Of a stretch of 13,210 bases of DNA, positions 1 through 6,452 are shown piece by piece. Source of the stretch: CABMGO01 sp964408125 (GTDB lineage: Archaea > Nanobdellota > Nanobdellia > Pacearchaeales > GW2011-AR1); contig CAYOYC010000020.1 in assembly GCA_964408125.1 (NCBI GenBank), positions 1 to 13,210 of the forward strand, read 5' to 3'. Below the pieces are notes generated by a model. The model was not told where the DNA came from. It saw only the letters and a list, made by a program, of their open reading frames with translations, and did no database searches. The position numbers were made by a program, and so were the translations under genes. The first letter of the stretch is position 1. The number at the start of each line of letters is the position of its first letter.

Positions 1-152
1 AATTCTCATGTTTCTAATTTTAGTTCAGCGGCTTATACCTATCCGGTTTGCTATGGTGATTTGAGTTGTTCGGTACAGTCTAGTGTCTGTGCACAACCCT
101 ACGTATCTATTGTTAGATTATATAATTATACTAATTCTCATGTTTCTAATTT
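1..152 (+). repeat. Tandem 132-bp (44-codon) repeat in surface protein
   Basis: The 20 bases at 1-20 recur exactly at 133-152, an in-frame period of 132 bp. The protein motif is NSHVSN(F/L)S followed by a YxYPVC or YPYYLC segment. Similarity outside the identical core is weak, so this is a diverged domain duplication rather than a recent one. More copies may lie upstream of the window. Confidence 0.6.
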
Positions 153-1188
153 AAGTGATTCTAACTATCCTTATTATTTATGTTGTAAAAAAGCTGACAC
201 AATAAAAACGGATTTAGGATGGTTAGATTTGAATGGACAAACAATAAATTTATCACAAAAAAACGATAGTGTAGTTTTATTTTTCGGGAATGAGAATATT
301 GATAAAGATGTTAATTATAGCATATATAAGAAGAATGCTGGTATTTGGACATGGCTTTGGTTTGTAGACGAATATGATTTGCAGCAAAAAAATTCCACAA
401 ATAGAGGATATGTTGTTTGGAAAGCGACTTCGGATGGAGAATATTATTTTAATATATCAACAAATGGTGGTTTGTCTTGGATAAAGTCAGATAATATTAG
501 TATTTCTAACAGTATAAATTCCAGTAGTCCTAATACAGAGATCTTAGATTTGGGTGGAAATAATTTTAGTGTTAATTATAATATAAGTTTTAATCAAAAT
601 AGTGGAGATAGTGATGATTTACTTAGACTGAATTGGAATTTTGGAGATGGATCAAGTTATAGTTTAGAGAATTATTCTCGTTTTGAAAAGAATTATATTA
701 ATTCTAATATAGGAAATATTAATTATTCGTATACAAATCCGGGTAGATATAGAGTAAGTTTAACCGTGACCGAGAAAACACCAAGAGCAGCCACATCTTC
801 TAATAGTGATTATTTTGATATTTTTATTTTTAAGGATGGCATAAGTGTGATCCCGATTATATCAAATCCAGTAAATGGATTTTCATATGATACAGACTGG
901 ATAAGATTTAACGCATCACAAACTTTTGTCGTAAATTGCTCTTCTACTATGGCTGTTTATAATTTTTCTACAGTAGATGATTTGCTTAAATGTAGATATA
1001 TACACGAACCTGGAAAAAATGTGACCGATAGTTCTTATGATTTGATTTTTAAGTGGGATTTTGATGATGGGGTTAAACTTTCAAAATCTTTAGATGGAAA
1101 TTATTCAAATGTAGTTGTATTCTCATATAAGTATCCTGAGGCTAAAAGGTATGTTGCCAAATTAAATGTTACGTATGTCCAATTATAA
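1..1188 (+). CDS. Secreted PKD-domain surface protein, 5' end missing
   Basis: The reading frame is open from the first base, so this gene starts upstream of the window; the TTG at 61 is not a credible start. The visible 395 residues are exported-type sequence. Residues 1-65 hold two copies of a 44-residue unit, each with an NSHVSN motif followed by a Tyr/Cys stretch. Residues about 178-275 and 282-395 look like two PKD (polycystic kidney disease type, Ig-like beta-sandwich) domains, with the hallmark WNFGDGS at 212-218 and WDFDDG at 352-357, each followed by an aromatic G/K-RY-hydrophobic strand. There are 20 N-X-S/T sequons, which suggests heavy N-glycosylation outside the cell. No C-terminal anchor is present: the protein stops right after PKD domain 2. 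The next gene starts one base after the stop. PKD domains usually mediate adhesion or carbohydrate/protein contacts; the specific role here is unknown. Confidence 0.8.
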   Translation, partial: NSHVSNFSSAAYTYPVCYGDLSCSVQSSVCAQPYVSIVRLYNYTNSHVSNLSDSNYPYYLCCKKADTIKTDLGWLDLNGQTINLSQKNDSVVLFFGNENIDKDVNYSIYKKNAGIWTWLWFVDEYDLQQKNSTNRGYVVWKATSDGEYYFNISTNGGLSWIKSDNISISNSINSSSPNTEILDLGGNNFSVNYNISFNQNSGDSDDLLRLNWNFGDGSSYSLENYSRFEKNYINSNIGNINYSYTNPGRYRVSLTVTEKTPRAATSSNSDYFDIFIFKDGISVIPIISNPVNGFSYDTDWIRFNASQTFVVNCSSTMAVYNFSTVDDLLKCRYIHEPGKNVTDSSYDLIFKWDFDDGVKLSKSLDGNYSNVVVFSYKYPEAKRYVAKLNVTYVQL

Positions 1189-1189
1189 A

Positions 1190-2008
1190 ATGAAGAAAAT
1201 AATATTTTTTAGTGTTTTGTTATGTATTGTTTTTTCAATTCTTGGTAATCTGGGTTTAGCAGACGAGGAGGGATCCTCTTCGGTCAATTTCTTTACTTCG
1301 CAATCAGGGAGCGAGTGTGTTAAGGATAGTTTTCGTGCCTATTGGTTAAATAAATCTAATCTTGCGATAACGTGGGTTTATAATTCTACATTTAGTGGTG
1401 ATCCGTATTTGAACGGAAGTCTTTGTTGTCCAATTGGATTTGTCCCCTATACAAACGATGATAAGGAGTCTTCTTGTATAAGAGGTACGGGAGTGGATTG
1501 TACTAGTAAGCTAACTAAAGAGGAATGTAATGGTGCTGATCCGAGTTTATCTTATTCTTTTTTAGAGAAGGATGATCTTGGTATTTGTACTGACAATAGA
1601 TATGAAGCATATATTGTTGAAGGGCTTAGTTGCGCTAATGCTTCTAGTTGTAGTTGTTTTTGGAATCAGAGTCTTGACAATGGAGATGGATTATGTACAA
1701 ATAGAAAGAATGTGAGTTCGTGTTGTGGGGATTCGACTTGCACGGAAGATAATGTATGTTGTAAGGGATCTAGTTCTAGCTATTGTGGGTGGTATGAAGA
1801 ACCAGATACGAGAGAGGATAATTGCGGAGAGGATAATGGGAAAATAATTATACATTATGGTGCAGATGGCAATGCTGTAGATTGTATTTCTCAAGCATTA
1901 GAATATCCGTGTTCTGTGTCTGTAAAATTACCGTTCTTTGATAAATTTAGTTTTATATTTGCGGCGTTGGCGATTGTGGGAGTTTATTTCTTTACTAGGA
2001 GAAAGTAA
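1190..2008 (+). CDS. Cys-rich secreted protein with C-terminal membrane anchor
   Basis: I chose the ATG at 1190, one base after the upstream stop, because it opens a clean signal peptide (MKKIIFFSVLLC, h-region to about residue 22, Ala-Asp junction near 25). Upstream in-frame ATGs at 1166 and 1175 would overlap the previous gene and add a pointless extension. The mature part has about 20 cysteines, many paired (CC) or closely spaced (CSC), as in disulfide-stabilised extracellular folds, plus several N-X-S/T sequons. Residues 247-250 are LPFF, followed by a hydrophobic helix (253-268) and a terminal TRRK. This Pro-motif/helix/basic-tail layout anchors the protein with most of it outside and resembles archaeal sorting tails, though no sortase is in the window. 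Likely co-transcribed with the PKD protein. No function recognised. Confidence 0.75.
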   Translation: MKKIIFFSVLLCIVFSILGNLGLADEEGSSSVNFFTSQSGSECVKDSFRAYWLNKSNLAITWVYNSTFSGDPYLNGSLCCPIGFVPYTNDDKESSCIRGTGVDCTSKLTKEECNGADPSLSYSFLEKDDLGICTDNRYEAYIVEGLSCANASSCSCFWNQSLDNGDGLCTNRKNVSSCCGDSTCTEDNVCCKGSSSSYCGWYEEPDTREDNCGEDNGKIIIHYGADGNAVDCISQALEYPCSVSVKLPFFDKFSFIFAALAIVGVYFFTRRK

Positions 2009-2052
2009 TTAATCACAATAAGCTTTATTAAGTGTCAAGATTATTTGTTTTC

Positions 2053-2058
2053 GGTGAT
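2053..2058 (+). promoter_or_regulatory. Ribosome binding site deciding the zinc-ribbon start
   Basis: GGTGAT is a perfect complement to the conserved end of archaeal 16S rRNA and lies three bases before the ATG at 2062. It supports that start over the GTG at 2032, which would put this site inside the coding region. Confidence 0.6.
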
Positions 2059-2061
2059 AAA

Positions 2062-2466
2062 ATGCCACATCAATGCGTGCACTGTAGTAAAATAATTGAA
2101 GTAGGGAGTAAGGAGATTCTAGATGGTTGTTCTAAGTGTGGTAGTAGATTTTTCTTTTACATTAGGGATGAAATGGTTAAAAAAATGCAAGAAGAAAAAA
2201 CAGTTCCTTTGCAAGAGTTTACGCAGGTTGAAAAGGATAAAGTAGAGTCTGACGTTAGACAAATTTTGAAAGTTGAGGATGAGGAGTTGCCGGTCATTTT
2301 AGACATAGAATCCGTTAGGGTTGTTTCCCCTGGTAAATTTGAAATAGATTTGGTTTCTTTGTTAAATAGAAAGCCTCTTGTTTTTAAGCTGCAGGAAGGT
2401 AAATATATGATAGACGTAGAGTCTAGTTTAAAGCAAGGTAAAGAGAATAGTTCTTCTGATAAGTAG
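2062..2466 (+). CDS. Archaeal zinc-ribbon protein (COG3364-like)
   Basis: A 134-residue cytoplasmic protein beginning MPHQCVHCSK, taken from the ATG at 2062 with its GGTGAT site; an in-frame GTG at 2032 would add ten unlikely residues. Two CxxC pairs (C5/C8 and C23/C26) bracket the DGCSKCGS segment and form one zinc ribbon, followed by the FFFYIRDE stretch. This pattern matches the small archaeal Zn-ribbon family I know as COG3364/DUF2072 (some databases use the name OapC/ArvC). The middle is charged and probably helical; the C-terminal half (about 75-120) alternates as beta strands (VRVVSPGKFEIDLVSLL). The family role is not settled; nucleic-acid or ribonucleoprotein binding is an inference from the zinc ribbon. 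It lies 53 bases after the secreted protein gene, so it may share that transcript, but functionally looks unrelated. Confidence 0.75.
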   Translation: MPHQCVHCSKIIEVGSKEILDGCSKCGSRFFFYIRDEMVKKMQEEKTVPLQEFTQVEKDKVESDVRQILKVEDEELPVILDIESVRVVSPGKFEIDLVSLLNRKPLVFKLQEGKYMIDVESSLKQGKENSSSDK

Positions 2467-2489
2467 TGCGACAGATTTTATTGAGAATG

Positions 2490-2499
2490 TTTATAAATA
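2490..2499 (+). promoter_or_regulatory. TATA box for the SpeE-like/SpeD operon
   Basis: TTTATAAATA preceded by a purine-rich stretch fits an archaeal TATA box with BRE. A start site about 25 bases downstream would fall near 2520, giving a short leader of about 25 bases containing the AGGAGA site at 2528-2533. It sits in the only sizeable gap (2467-2544) before the operon. Inferred from sequence only. Confidence 0.6.
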
Positions 2500-2527
2500 A
2501 CTAAACGTTTTGTTTTTAATGATATAT

Positions 2528-2533
2528 AGGAGA
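2528..2533 (+). promoter_or_regulatory. Shine-Dalgarno site of the SpeE-like gene
   Basis: AGGAGA lies 11 bases before the ATG at 2545, slightly farther than usual, and supports that start in a leadered transcript. Confidence 0.5.
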
Positions 2534-2544
2534 AAGAAAGAGTA

Positions 2545-4125
2545 ATGCAATCGAGAAAGGCTATTCTGTTTATTGTTACTTTTTTTGTTTCATTTTGTAG
2601 TATTGTTTATGAATTAATTTACTCTCAGTTATTGACGATTATTTTTGGAGGAGCTGTTTTGAGATATTCCCTTACTATTGGTTTATTTCTATTTTGTTTA
2701 GGTGTTGGCTCATTTTTGTATAATTATTTTGAGAAATATGATAAGAAAAAACTTTTTGTTTATGTGGAGATTATTCTTTCGATTGTAGGTTTTTTCGGTG
2801 TATGGTTCATCATTGTAATTAATAGTTACTTTAGTGCTCTTCCTCATTGGATGCTTATTACACTCTCTAACTTACCTATTGTGGCTGTGGGAATCTTGAG
2901 CGGATTAGAATTGCCGTTGCTTTCTTTTTTCACAGGAGAAAAAGCCTCTGCGTATTCACAAATATTAGGTGTTGACTATTTGGGTAGTTTAGCAGGAACA
3001 GTTCTTTACTCTTTAGTCTTTTATCCCTTTCAAGGACCGATTTTTTCTGCTTTTATTGTTGCATTCTTCAATTTAATAATTGCTTTATTATTATTTATCT
3101 TTTTATATAAAAAAAGAGACACTTTGCTTATTCTGCTCCTTGTGGTGTTGTTTATTTCTTTTACATCTATTCTTTTTAATATAAATACTTTTTCTGATTA
3201 TTTAATGAAAATCTATTTGAGTCAAACCATTACAGAATCTTACTCGAGATGGGGTTTAACACAATTAGTAGTTAACATTAGTGAAATTATTTTTACTCCT
3301 TATCAGATGATATATCTTTATTCTACGGTCTTAAATCCCCATACTCCTTATGAATTAAATAATACTTGTCTGAATATAGATGAGCATGTTCAGTTGTGCG
3401 ATAGTTGGGTTAATGAATATCATTCGGGGCTTGTTGATTTGCCTCTTTCGTTTTTTGAAAATGTTTCTTCAGATACAAGGGTTCTTCTGGTGGGAGGAGG
3501 GGATGGTATTGCTACTAACTTTCTTAGAAAATACGGGGTGAGCATAGATTTGGTTGATATAGATGGGAAATTTGTAGAATATGGAAAAAGAAGCGAATTT
3601 GTTTCAAAATATCAAAACAATTCTTTTGATTATCCTTTACTTAATTTAACAATTGGGGATGGTTTTTCTTTTGTGAAAAATACGAATAACAAGTATGATT
3701 TAGTTCTACTTGATTTGCCTGGTTTAAAGGAGGATAAACTTCTTCCGCTTTATTCTAGAGAGTTCTTTATTTCATTAAATAATTCATTGAAAGAGAAAGG
3801 GGTTATAGTTATGTGGGTGTATTCTTTTGATAATTATCCAGATTATGCGAAGATTATGATTAATACCCTAGCTGTTTCGGGGTTTAATTATTTTATTCCT
3901 TATAATTCTTATTATTTACCGGGTGGGCAAAGCAAGATTGTTGAGGAGTATATTATGGTTTCTAGGGAAGATAGTAGAGAAATAAATCTTGACAAAAATG
4001 ATTATGTTAAAAGTCTCTCTATTTTTTATAGTAATCTTTCGTGGCAAAAGATAGAATTTTCTGACGATATTCCAGTCAATAGTGTATTTAAACCGAGTTA
4101 CGCAATGTTAATAAAAGATGAATAA
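2545..4125 (+). CDS. Membrane-bound spermidine-synthase-like protein
   Basis: A 526-residue protein. Residues about 7-212 form seven hydrophobic helices and contain motifs of the multi-TM SpeE family (PRK03612 type): SIVYELIYSQLL near the start, GILSGLELPLL, and VDYLGSLAGT. The C-terminal half is a Rossmann methyltransferase-like aminopropyltransferase fold: VLLVGGGDGI (313-322, AdoMet-type nucleotide loop), LVDID (336-340, acidic end of strand 2), GDG (371-373), YDLVLLDLPG (384-393), then LYSREFF. Known spermidine synthases transfer the aminopropyl group of decarboxylated AdoMet to putrescine, using an Asp pair (DxxD). Here D390 is kept but position 393 is Gly, and the usual YHE of the substrate gate reads Y292-H293-S294. 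The fold assignment is strong; catalytic activity on putrescine is doubtful. First gene of an operon that ends with SpeD; it overlaps the next gene by 8 bases. Confidence 0.8.
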   Translation: MQSRKAILFIVTFFVSFCSIVYELIYSQLLTIIFGGAVLRYSLTIGLFLFCLGVGSFLYNYFEKYDKKKLFVYVEIILSIVGFFGVWFIIVINSYFSALPHWMLITLSNLPIVAVGILSGLELPLLSFFTGEKASAYSQILGVDYLGSLAGTVLYSLVFYPFQGPIFSAFIVAFFNLIIALLLFIFLYKKRDTLLILLLVVLFISFTSILFNINTFSDYLMKIYLSQTITESYSRWGLTQLVVNISEIIFTPYQMIYLYSTVLNPHTPYELNNTCLNIDEHVQLCDSWVNEYHSGLVDLPLSFFENVSSDTRVLLVGGGDGIATNFLRKYGVSIDLVDIDGKFVEYGKRSEFVSKYQNNSFDYPLLNLTIGDGFSFVKNTNNKYDLVLLDLPGLKEDKLLPLYSREFFISLNNSLKEKGVIVMWVYSFDNYPDYAKIMINTLAVSGFNYFIPYNSYYLPGGQSKIVEEYIMVSREDSREINLDKNDYVKSLSIFYSNLSWQKIEFSDDIPVNSVFKPSYAMLIKDE

Positions 4126-4774
4126 GGGTAAACATAAAAAGATTTTGAATATTATAGCGGTAATAGTTTTAGTTTTAGTTTTTATTAATGTACTTTTGAA
4201 TGCTTTTTATTGGGGAGATGGCTGGACTGAAATATTTTGGTATTGTAATCTTGCGTCCTTCCTTTTGGCTGTGGGAATTCTATGGAAGAGAGTTACTCTA
4301 ATTAGCGTTGTTCTTGTTTCTTCTATTCCTGCTCAGTTTTTTTGGATTTTGGATTTTGTTCTTAAGGTAATTGGATTTGCGGGGTTTGGCAGAACTACTG
4401 AATTATTTGTTTGGCCGCTACCCACCATAGTTCTTTCTGTTGTTTTGCACTTGCTACTAATTCCACTTGCTGTGTATGCTACTTTAATACATGGGTTTAA
4501 GCGAAGAATTCTTGGATGGATCCTTGTTTTTATGGTTATTTTAATGGCCTTTCCTTTTTTTCTATCGAGCTATGAAGATAATATTAACTGTGTATTTTAT
4601 TCTTGTGATTTAAGTTTTACACACTACTTATCTTCCAATCCATCTCTGGTTCTTTGGGATTCTTTGCCTTATTTGGGTCTGATGACATTGAAATGGACTT
4701 GTTGTGCCTTTATATTTTATGGTGGTTTCCTATTCTTGTTTCAAAGGATATTTAAAAGAGTCAAACTTGTGTAA
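4118..4774 (+). CDS. Polytopic membrane protein, function unknown
   Basis: A 218-residue protein whose ATG lies within the last codons of the SpeE-like gene (8-base overlap), so translation is probably coupled. About six hydrophobic helices are visible: near 9-29, 38-55, 59-82, 98-123, 132-150 and 188-210. Polar residues inside the membrane region are notable: W-Y-C-N at about 41-44, IPAQFFWILD in helix 3, and H-LLLIP in helix 4. This arrangement recalls an unnamed bacterial membrane family with a conserved PQ-x-x-W-x-x-D helix and an S-x-x-H-x-x-x-P helix; I cannot confirm homology without a search. Two cysteines (CVFYSC) lie in the loop after helix 5, which would be extracytoplasmic or cytoplasmic depending on topology. 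Its position between the SpeE-like and SpeD genes suggests a role in the same pathway, such as transport or a partner subunit, but this is inference. Confidence 0.75.
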   Translation: MNKGKHKKILNIIAVIVLVLVFINVLLNAFYWGDGWTEIFWYCNLASFLLAVGILWKRVTLISVVLVSSIPAQFFWILDFVLKVIGFAGFGRTTELFVWPLPTIVLSVVLHLLLIPLAVYATLIHGFKRRILGWILVFMVILMAFPFFLSSYEDNINCVFYSCDLSFTHYLSSNPSLVLWDSLPYLGLMTLKWTCCAFIFYGGFLFLFQRIFKRVKLV

Positions 4775-4777
4775 TTT

Positions 4778-5137
4778 ATGGTATTTAAGGCAGAAGAAAG
4801 CGGTCATGAAGTAACGGCGATTTTTAACGGAGTTAGTTTAGATAGTCTAAACAATTATTCATTTCTTAAAGAAATATCTTTGAAATTATTAAAAGAATCC
4901 GGATTTAATATACTAGAATCTTCTGAGCATGTGTTTCAGCCCCAAGGGTATACTTTTATGGTTCTTTTGTCGGAGTCGCACTTCGCACTCCATACGTATC
5001 CAGAGTACAATAGTATTTATTTTCATTTGTATACCTGTCGTAAAAGAGATACCGAAAAAATATTTTCTACGTTAAAAGAAATTTTTAATCCAAAAGAGGT
5101 TGTTTTAAGGAAGGAAGTGGTCCGAGTTAAATTTTAG
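4778..5137 (+). CDS. speD: S-adenosylmethionine decarboxylase proenzyme (SpeD)
   Basis: A 119-residue protein of the short prokaryotic AdoMet decarboxylase class. These enzymes cleave themselves to create a pyruvoyl cofactor and decarboxylate AdoMet, giving the aminopropyl donor for polyamine synthesis. The processing site is E66-S67 in LLSESHFALHTYPE; S67 becomes the pyruvoyl group. H72 lies five residues and C87 (in HLYTC) twenty residues after it, the same spacing as Ser63, His68 and Cys83 in the Thermotoga enzyme. The length is typical and the domain complete. The ATG is three bases after the upstream stop, with no good ribosome site, so translational coupling is likely. SpeD-family members acting on arginine or ornithine are also known, so substrate is not certain. 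It ends four bases into the converging CCA gene. Confidence 0.88.
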   Translation: MVFKAEESGHEVTAIFNGVSLDSLNNYSFLKEISLKLLKESGFNILESSEHVFQPQGYTFMVLLSESHFALHTYPEYNSIYFHLYTCRKRDTEKIFSTLKEIFNPKEVVLRKEVVRVKF

Positions 5138-6357
5138 TTTAATTTTTTAAAATTAAATCCTATTCCCATACTTTCTGATGTTAAGGTATTATTTGTAAAT
5201 ATGTTTTCAATTAAAACATTTTCTTTTGCGCATGCGTATCCTTTCGATGTATAAATCTCTTTTCTAACTTTTTTAAATTCTTTTATAGATTTCTCCATAT
5301 CTATTTTTGGACCGATGATTTCTATTAATTCTTTTTTTTGGATGGCCAAATATCCAGCTGCTTCTTTACCGTCGGTGTATACAAATTCTGAGTATTTGAC
5401 ATTTTGTTCTTTTCTTTCTAGTTCTTTTATTATAAATTTGAAGAATTTTTTCATTTTGGTTCCCGCAACATCTCCTTCTTGCGAGCCAGTTTGAATTTCT
5501 AATTTATAAATTTCAAGTTTTTCTTCGTTTGCTATTTTCTTGAACTCTTCTAAGTTAAATTCTTTTTTTTGAAAAAAATCTTTAGATTGAGACTTTAGGA
5601 ATTCTTTTGCATTTTGTAAAAATAAATCAAAGGTTTCTTTTGTTAATCCGGCACATATATTTCTATATTTGTATGTTGGATCTATTAGAATGACTGGAGA
5701 CATTAATTTACTTTGATTTAATTCTCTTAATATCTCATTTTTATCCTTGAAGTGCTTTTCTGGATCAACTATATTCTCTTTTTGTATTTTATTTAAGAAA
5801 TTAATAAAGCTCCCATAGTGGCAAACCAGAACCTCTAGAGAATATCCGGAGAAGCCGCCTATATAACTTTCTGCTCCATAGCAATTTTGGGCATAGCAGA
5901 ATGCCTTTGCTAGTCTAATTTCATCCGCAAGCGATGGTTTTTTACTAATTATATTTTTTATGTATTTTACGTGAATTAGCGAAAAATCTGTTACGTTTTC
6001 AGCTAATTCTGGTTTTTTGAATCGCATTACGGGAATTAATTCTAATATTAAATTTTCTCTCGTTATCTTGGCATAATCTCTAGAGCCGTGAATCATTTCG
6101 GGGTTAAGTTTTGTTTTTTTAAGCAAATTCTCGAAATTATTTATTTTTTCCTTTTCTAGAATAACAAAGATATCTACATCTTGATTTTTCTTTTTCAAAA
6201 GAGTTCCTTTCGCTAAACTTCCACCAATTTCTGCCTTAAGGTTATGTTTTTTGAGGGTTTTTAAGATTTCTTTTGCATCTTTTTCTATTAATTTTAATTC
6301 TTCTTTTGATGGAGAAATTTCCTGCAATACTTCTTTCAAAACAGATATTGTTTGCAT
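5134..6357 (-). CDS. cca: Archaeal CCA-adding enzyme (tRNA nucleotidyltransferase)
   Basis: This enzyme adds or repairs the 3' CCA of tRNAs using CTP and ATP without a nucleic acid template. From the ATG at 6357 it is 407 residues. The class I nucleotidyltransferase signature GGSLAKGT (45-52) is followed by D60-V-D62, two metal-binding carboxylates. The third position, D110 in the Archaeoglobus enzyme (VDVVP), aligns with E106 (LELIP) here. Further family motifs are IRLAKAF, YGAESYIGGFSGY with LVCHYGSF, and IDPTYKYRNICAGL. The DRTPFH motif reads DFSLIH. I chose 6357 because a TATA box 25 bases upstream fits a leaderless transcript and the alignment starts there; the in-frame ATG at 6423 adds a poorly conserved extension. 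It is somewhat shorter than typical archaeal homologues (about 440 residues). Confidence 0.9.
   Translation of the reverse strand: MQTISVLKEVLQEISPSKEELKLIEKDAKEILKTLKKHNLKAEIGGSLAKGTLLKKKNQDVDIFVILEKEKINNFENLLKKTKLNPEMIHGSRDYAKITRENLILELIPVMRFKKPELAENVTDFSLIHVKYIKNIISKKPSLADEIRLAKAFCYAQNCYGAESYIGGFSGYSLEVLVCHYGSFINFLNKIQKENIVDPEKHFKDKNEILRELNQSKLMSPVILIDPTYKYRNICAGLTKETFDLFLQNAKEFLKSQSKDFFQKKEFNLEEFKKIANEEKLEIYKLEIQTGSQEGDVAGTKMKKFFKFIIKELERKEQNVKYSEFVYTDGKEAAGYLAIQKKELIEIIGPKIDMEKSIKEFKKVRKEIYTSKGYACAKENVLIENIFTNNTLTSESMGIGFNFKKLN
5138..5157 (+). terminator. Candidate convergent terminator, AT-rich inverted repeat
   Basis: TTTAATTTT (5138-5146) and AAAATTAAA (5149-5157) are perfect inverted copies separated by TT, with a run of six T on the plus strand right after the speD stop. 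Archaeal termination often needs only a T-rich tract. The repeat lies inside the last codons of the CCA gene, so it may simply reflect AAA/TTT codons. Confidence 0.35.
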
Positions 6358-6375
6358 GATATATTTAATATTTGT

Positions 6376-6387
6376 GGATTTATAAGG
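6376..6387 (-). promoter_or_regulatory. TATA box for the CCA gene (leaderless)
   Basis: On the minus strand this reads CCTTATAAATCC, centred about 25 bases upstream of the ATG at 6357. That spacing places the transcription start at or next to the ATG, as in leaderless archaeal mRNAs, and no Shine-Dalgarno site is present. Confidence 0.55.
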
Positions 6388-6420
6388 TCTTTTGTTGCTA
6401 AAATTAACGGAGTAGAACAA

Positions 6421-6430
6421 CATTTATAAA
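6421..6430 (+). promoter_or_regulatory. TATA box for the second secretion cluster (leaderless)
   Basis: ATTTATAAA centred near 6426 is 27 bases before the ATG at 6453, the spacing expected for a leaderless transcript. The core TTTATAAA (6423-6430) is self-complementary, so it could also direct a minus-strand transcript with a leader of about 40 bases into the CCA gene. Confidence 0.55.
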
Positions 6431-6452
6431 CAAAAATATCGTTAGATTTGCG

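Noticed and set aside
1166..1189. Earlier ATG starts (1166, 1175) for the Cys-rich anchored protein
   Set aside because: They overlap the previous gene and put an awkward stretch before an otherwise perfect signal peptide starting at 1190.
1691..1894. Minus-strand open frame within the Cys-rich gene
   Set aside because: Low-complexity antisense with no supporting signals.
2032..2061. GTG start ten codons upstream for the zinc-ribbon protein
   Set aside because: The GGTGAT site and the family's MPHQC beginning both point to the ATG at 2062.
2467..2544. Possible small RNA or tRNA gene in the gap
   Set aside because: No cloverleaf or strong stem is visible; the gap is explained by a TATA box and a short leader.
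6358..6423. N-terminal extension of the CCA enzyme from the ATG at 6423
   Set aside because: The extension does not resemble the family, and the TATA box at 6376-6387 would lie inside the coding region.
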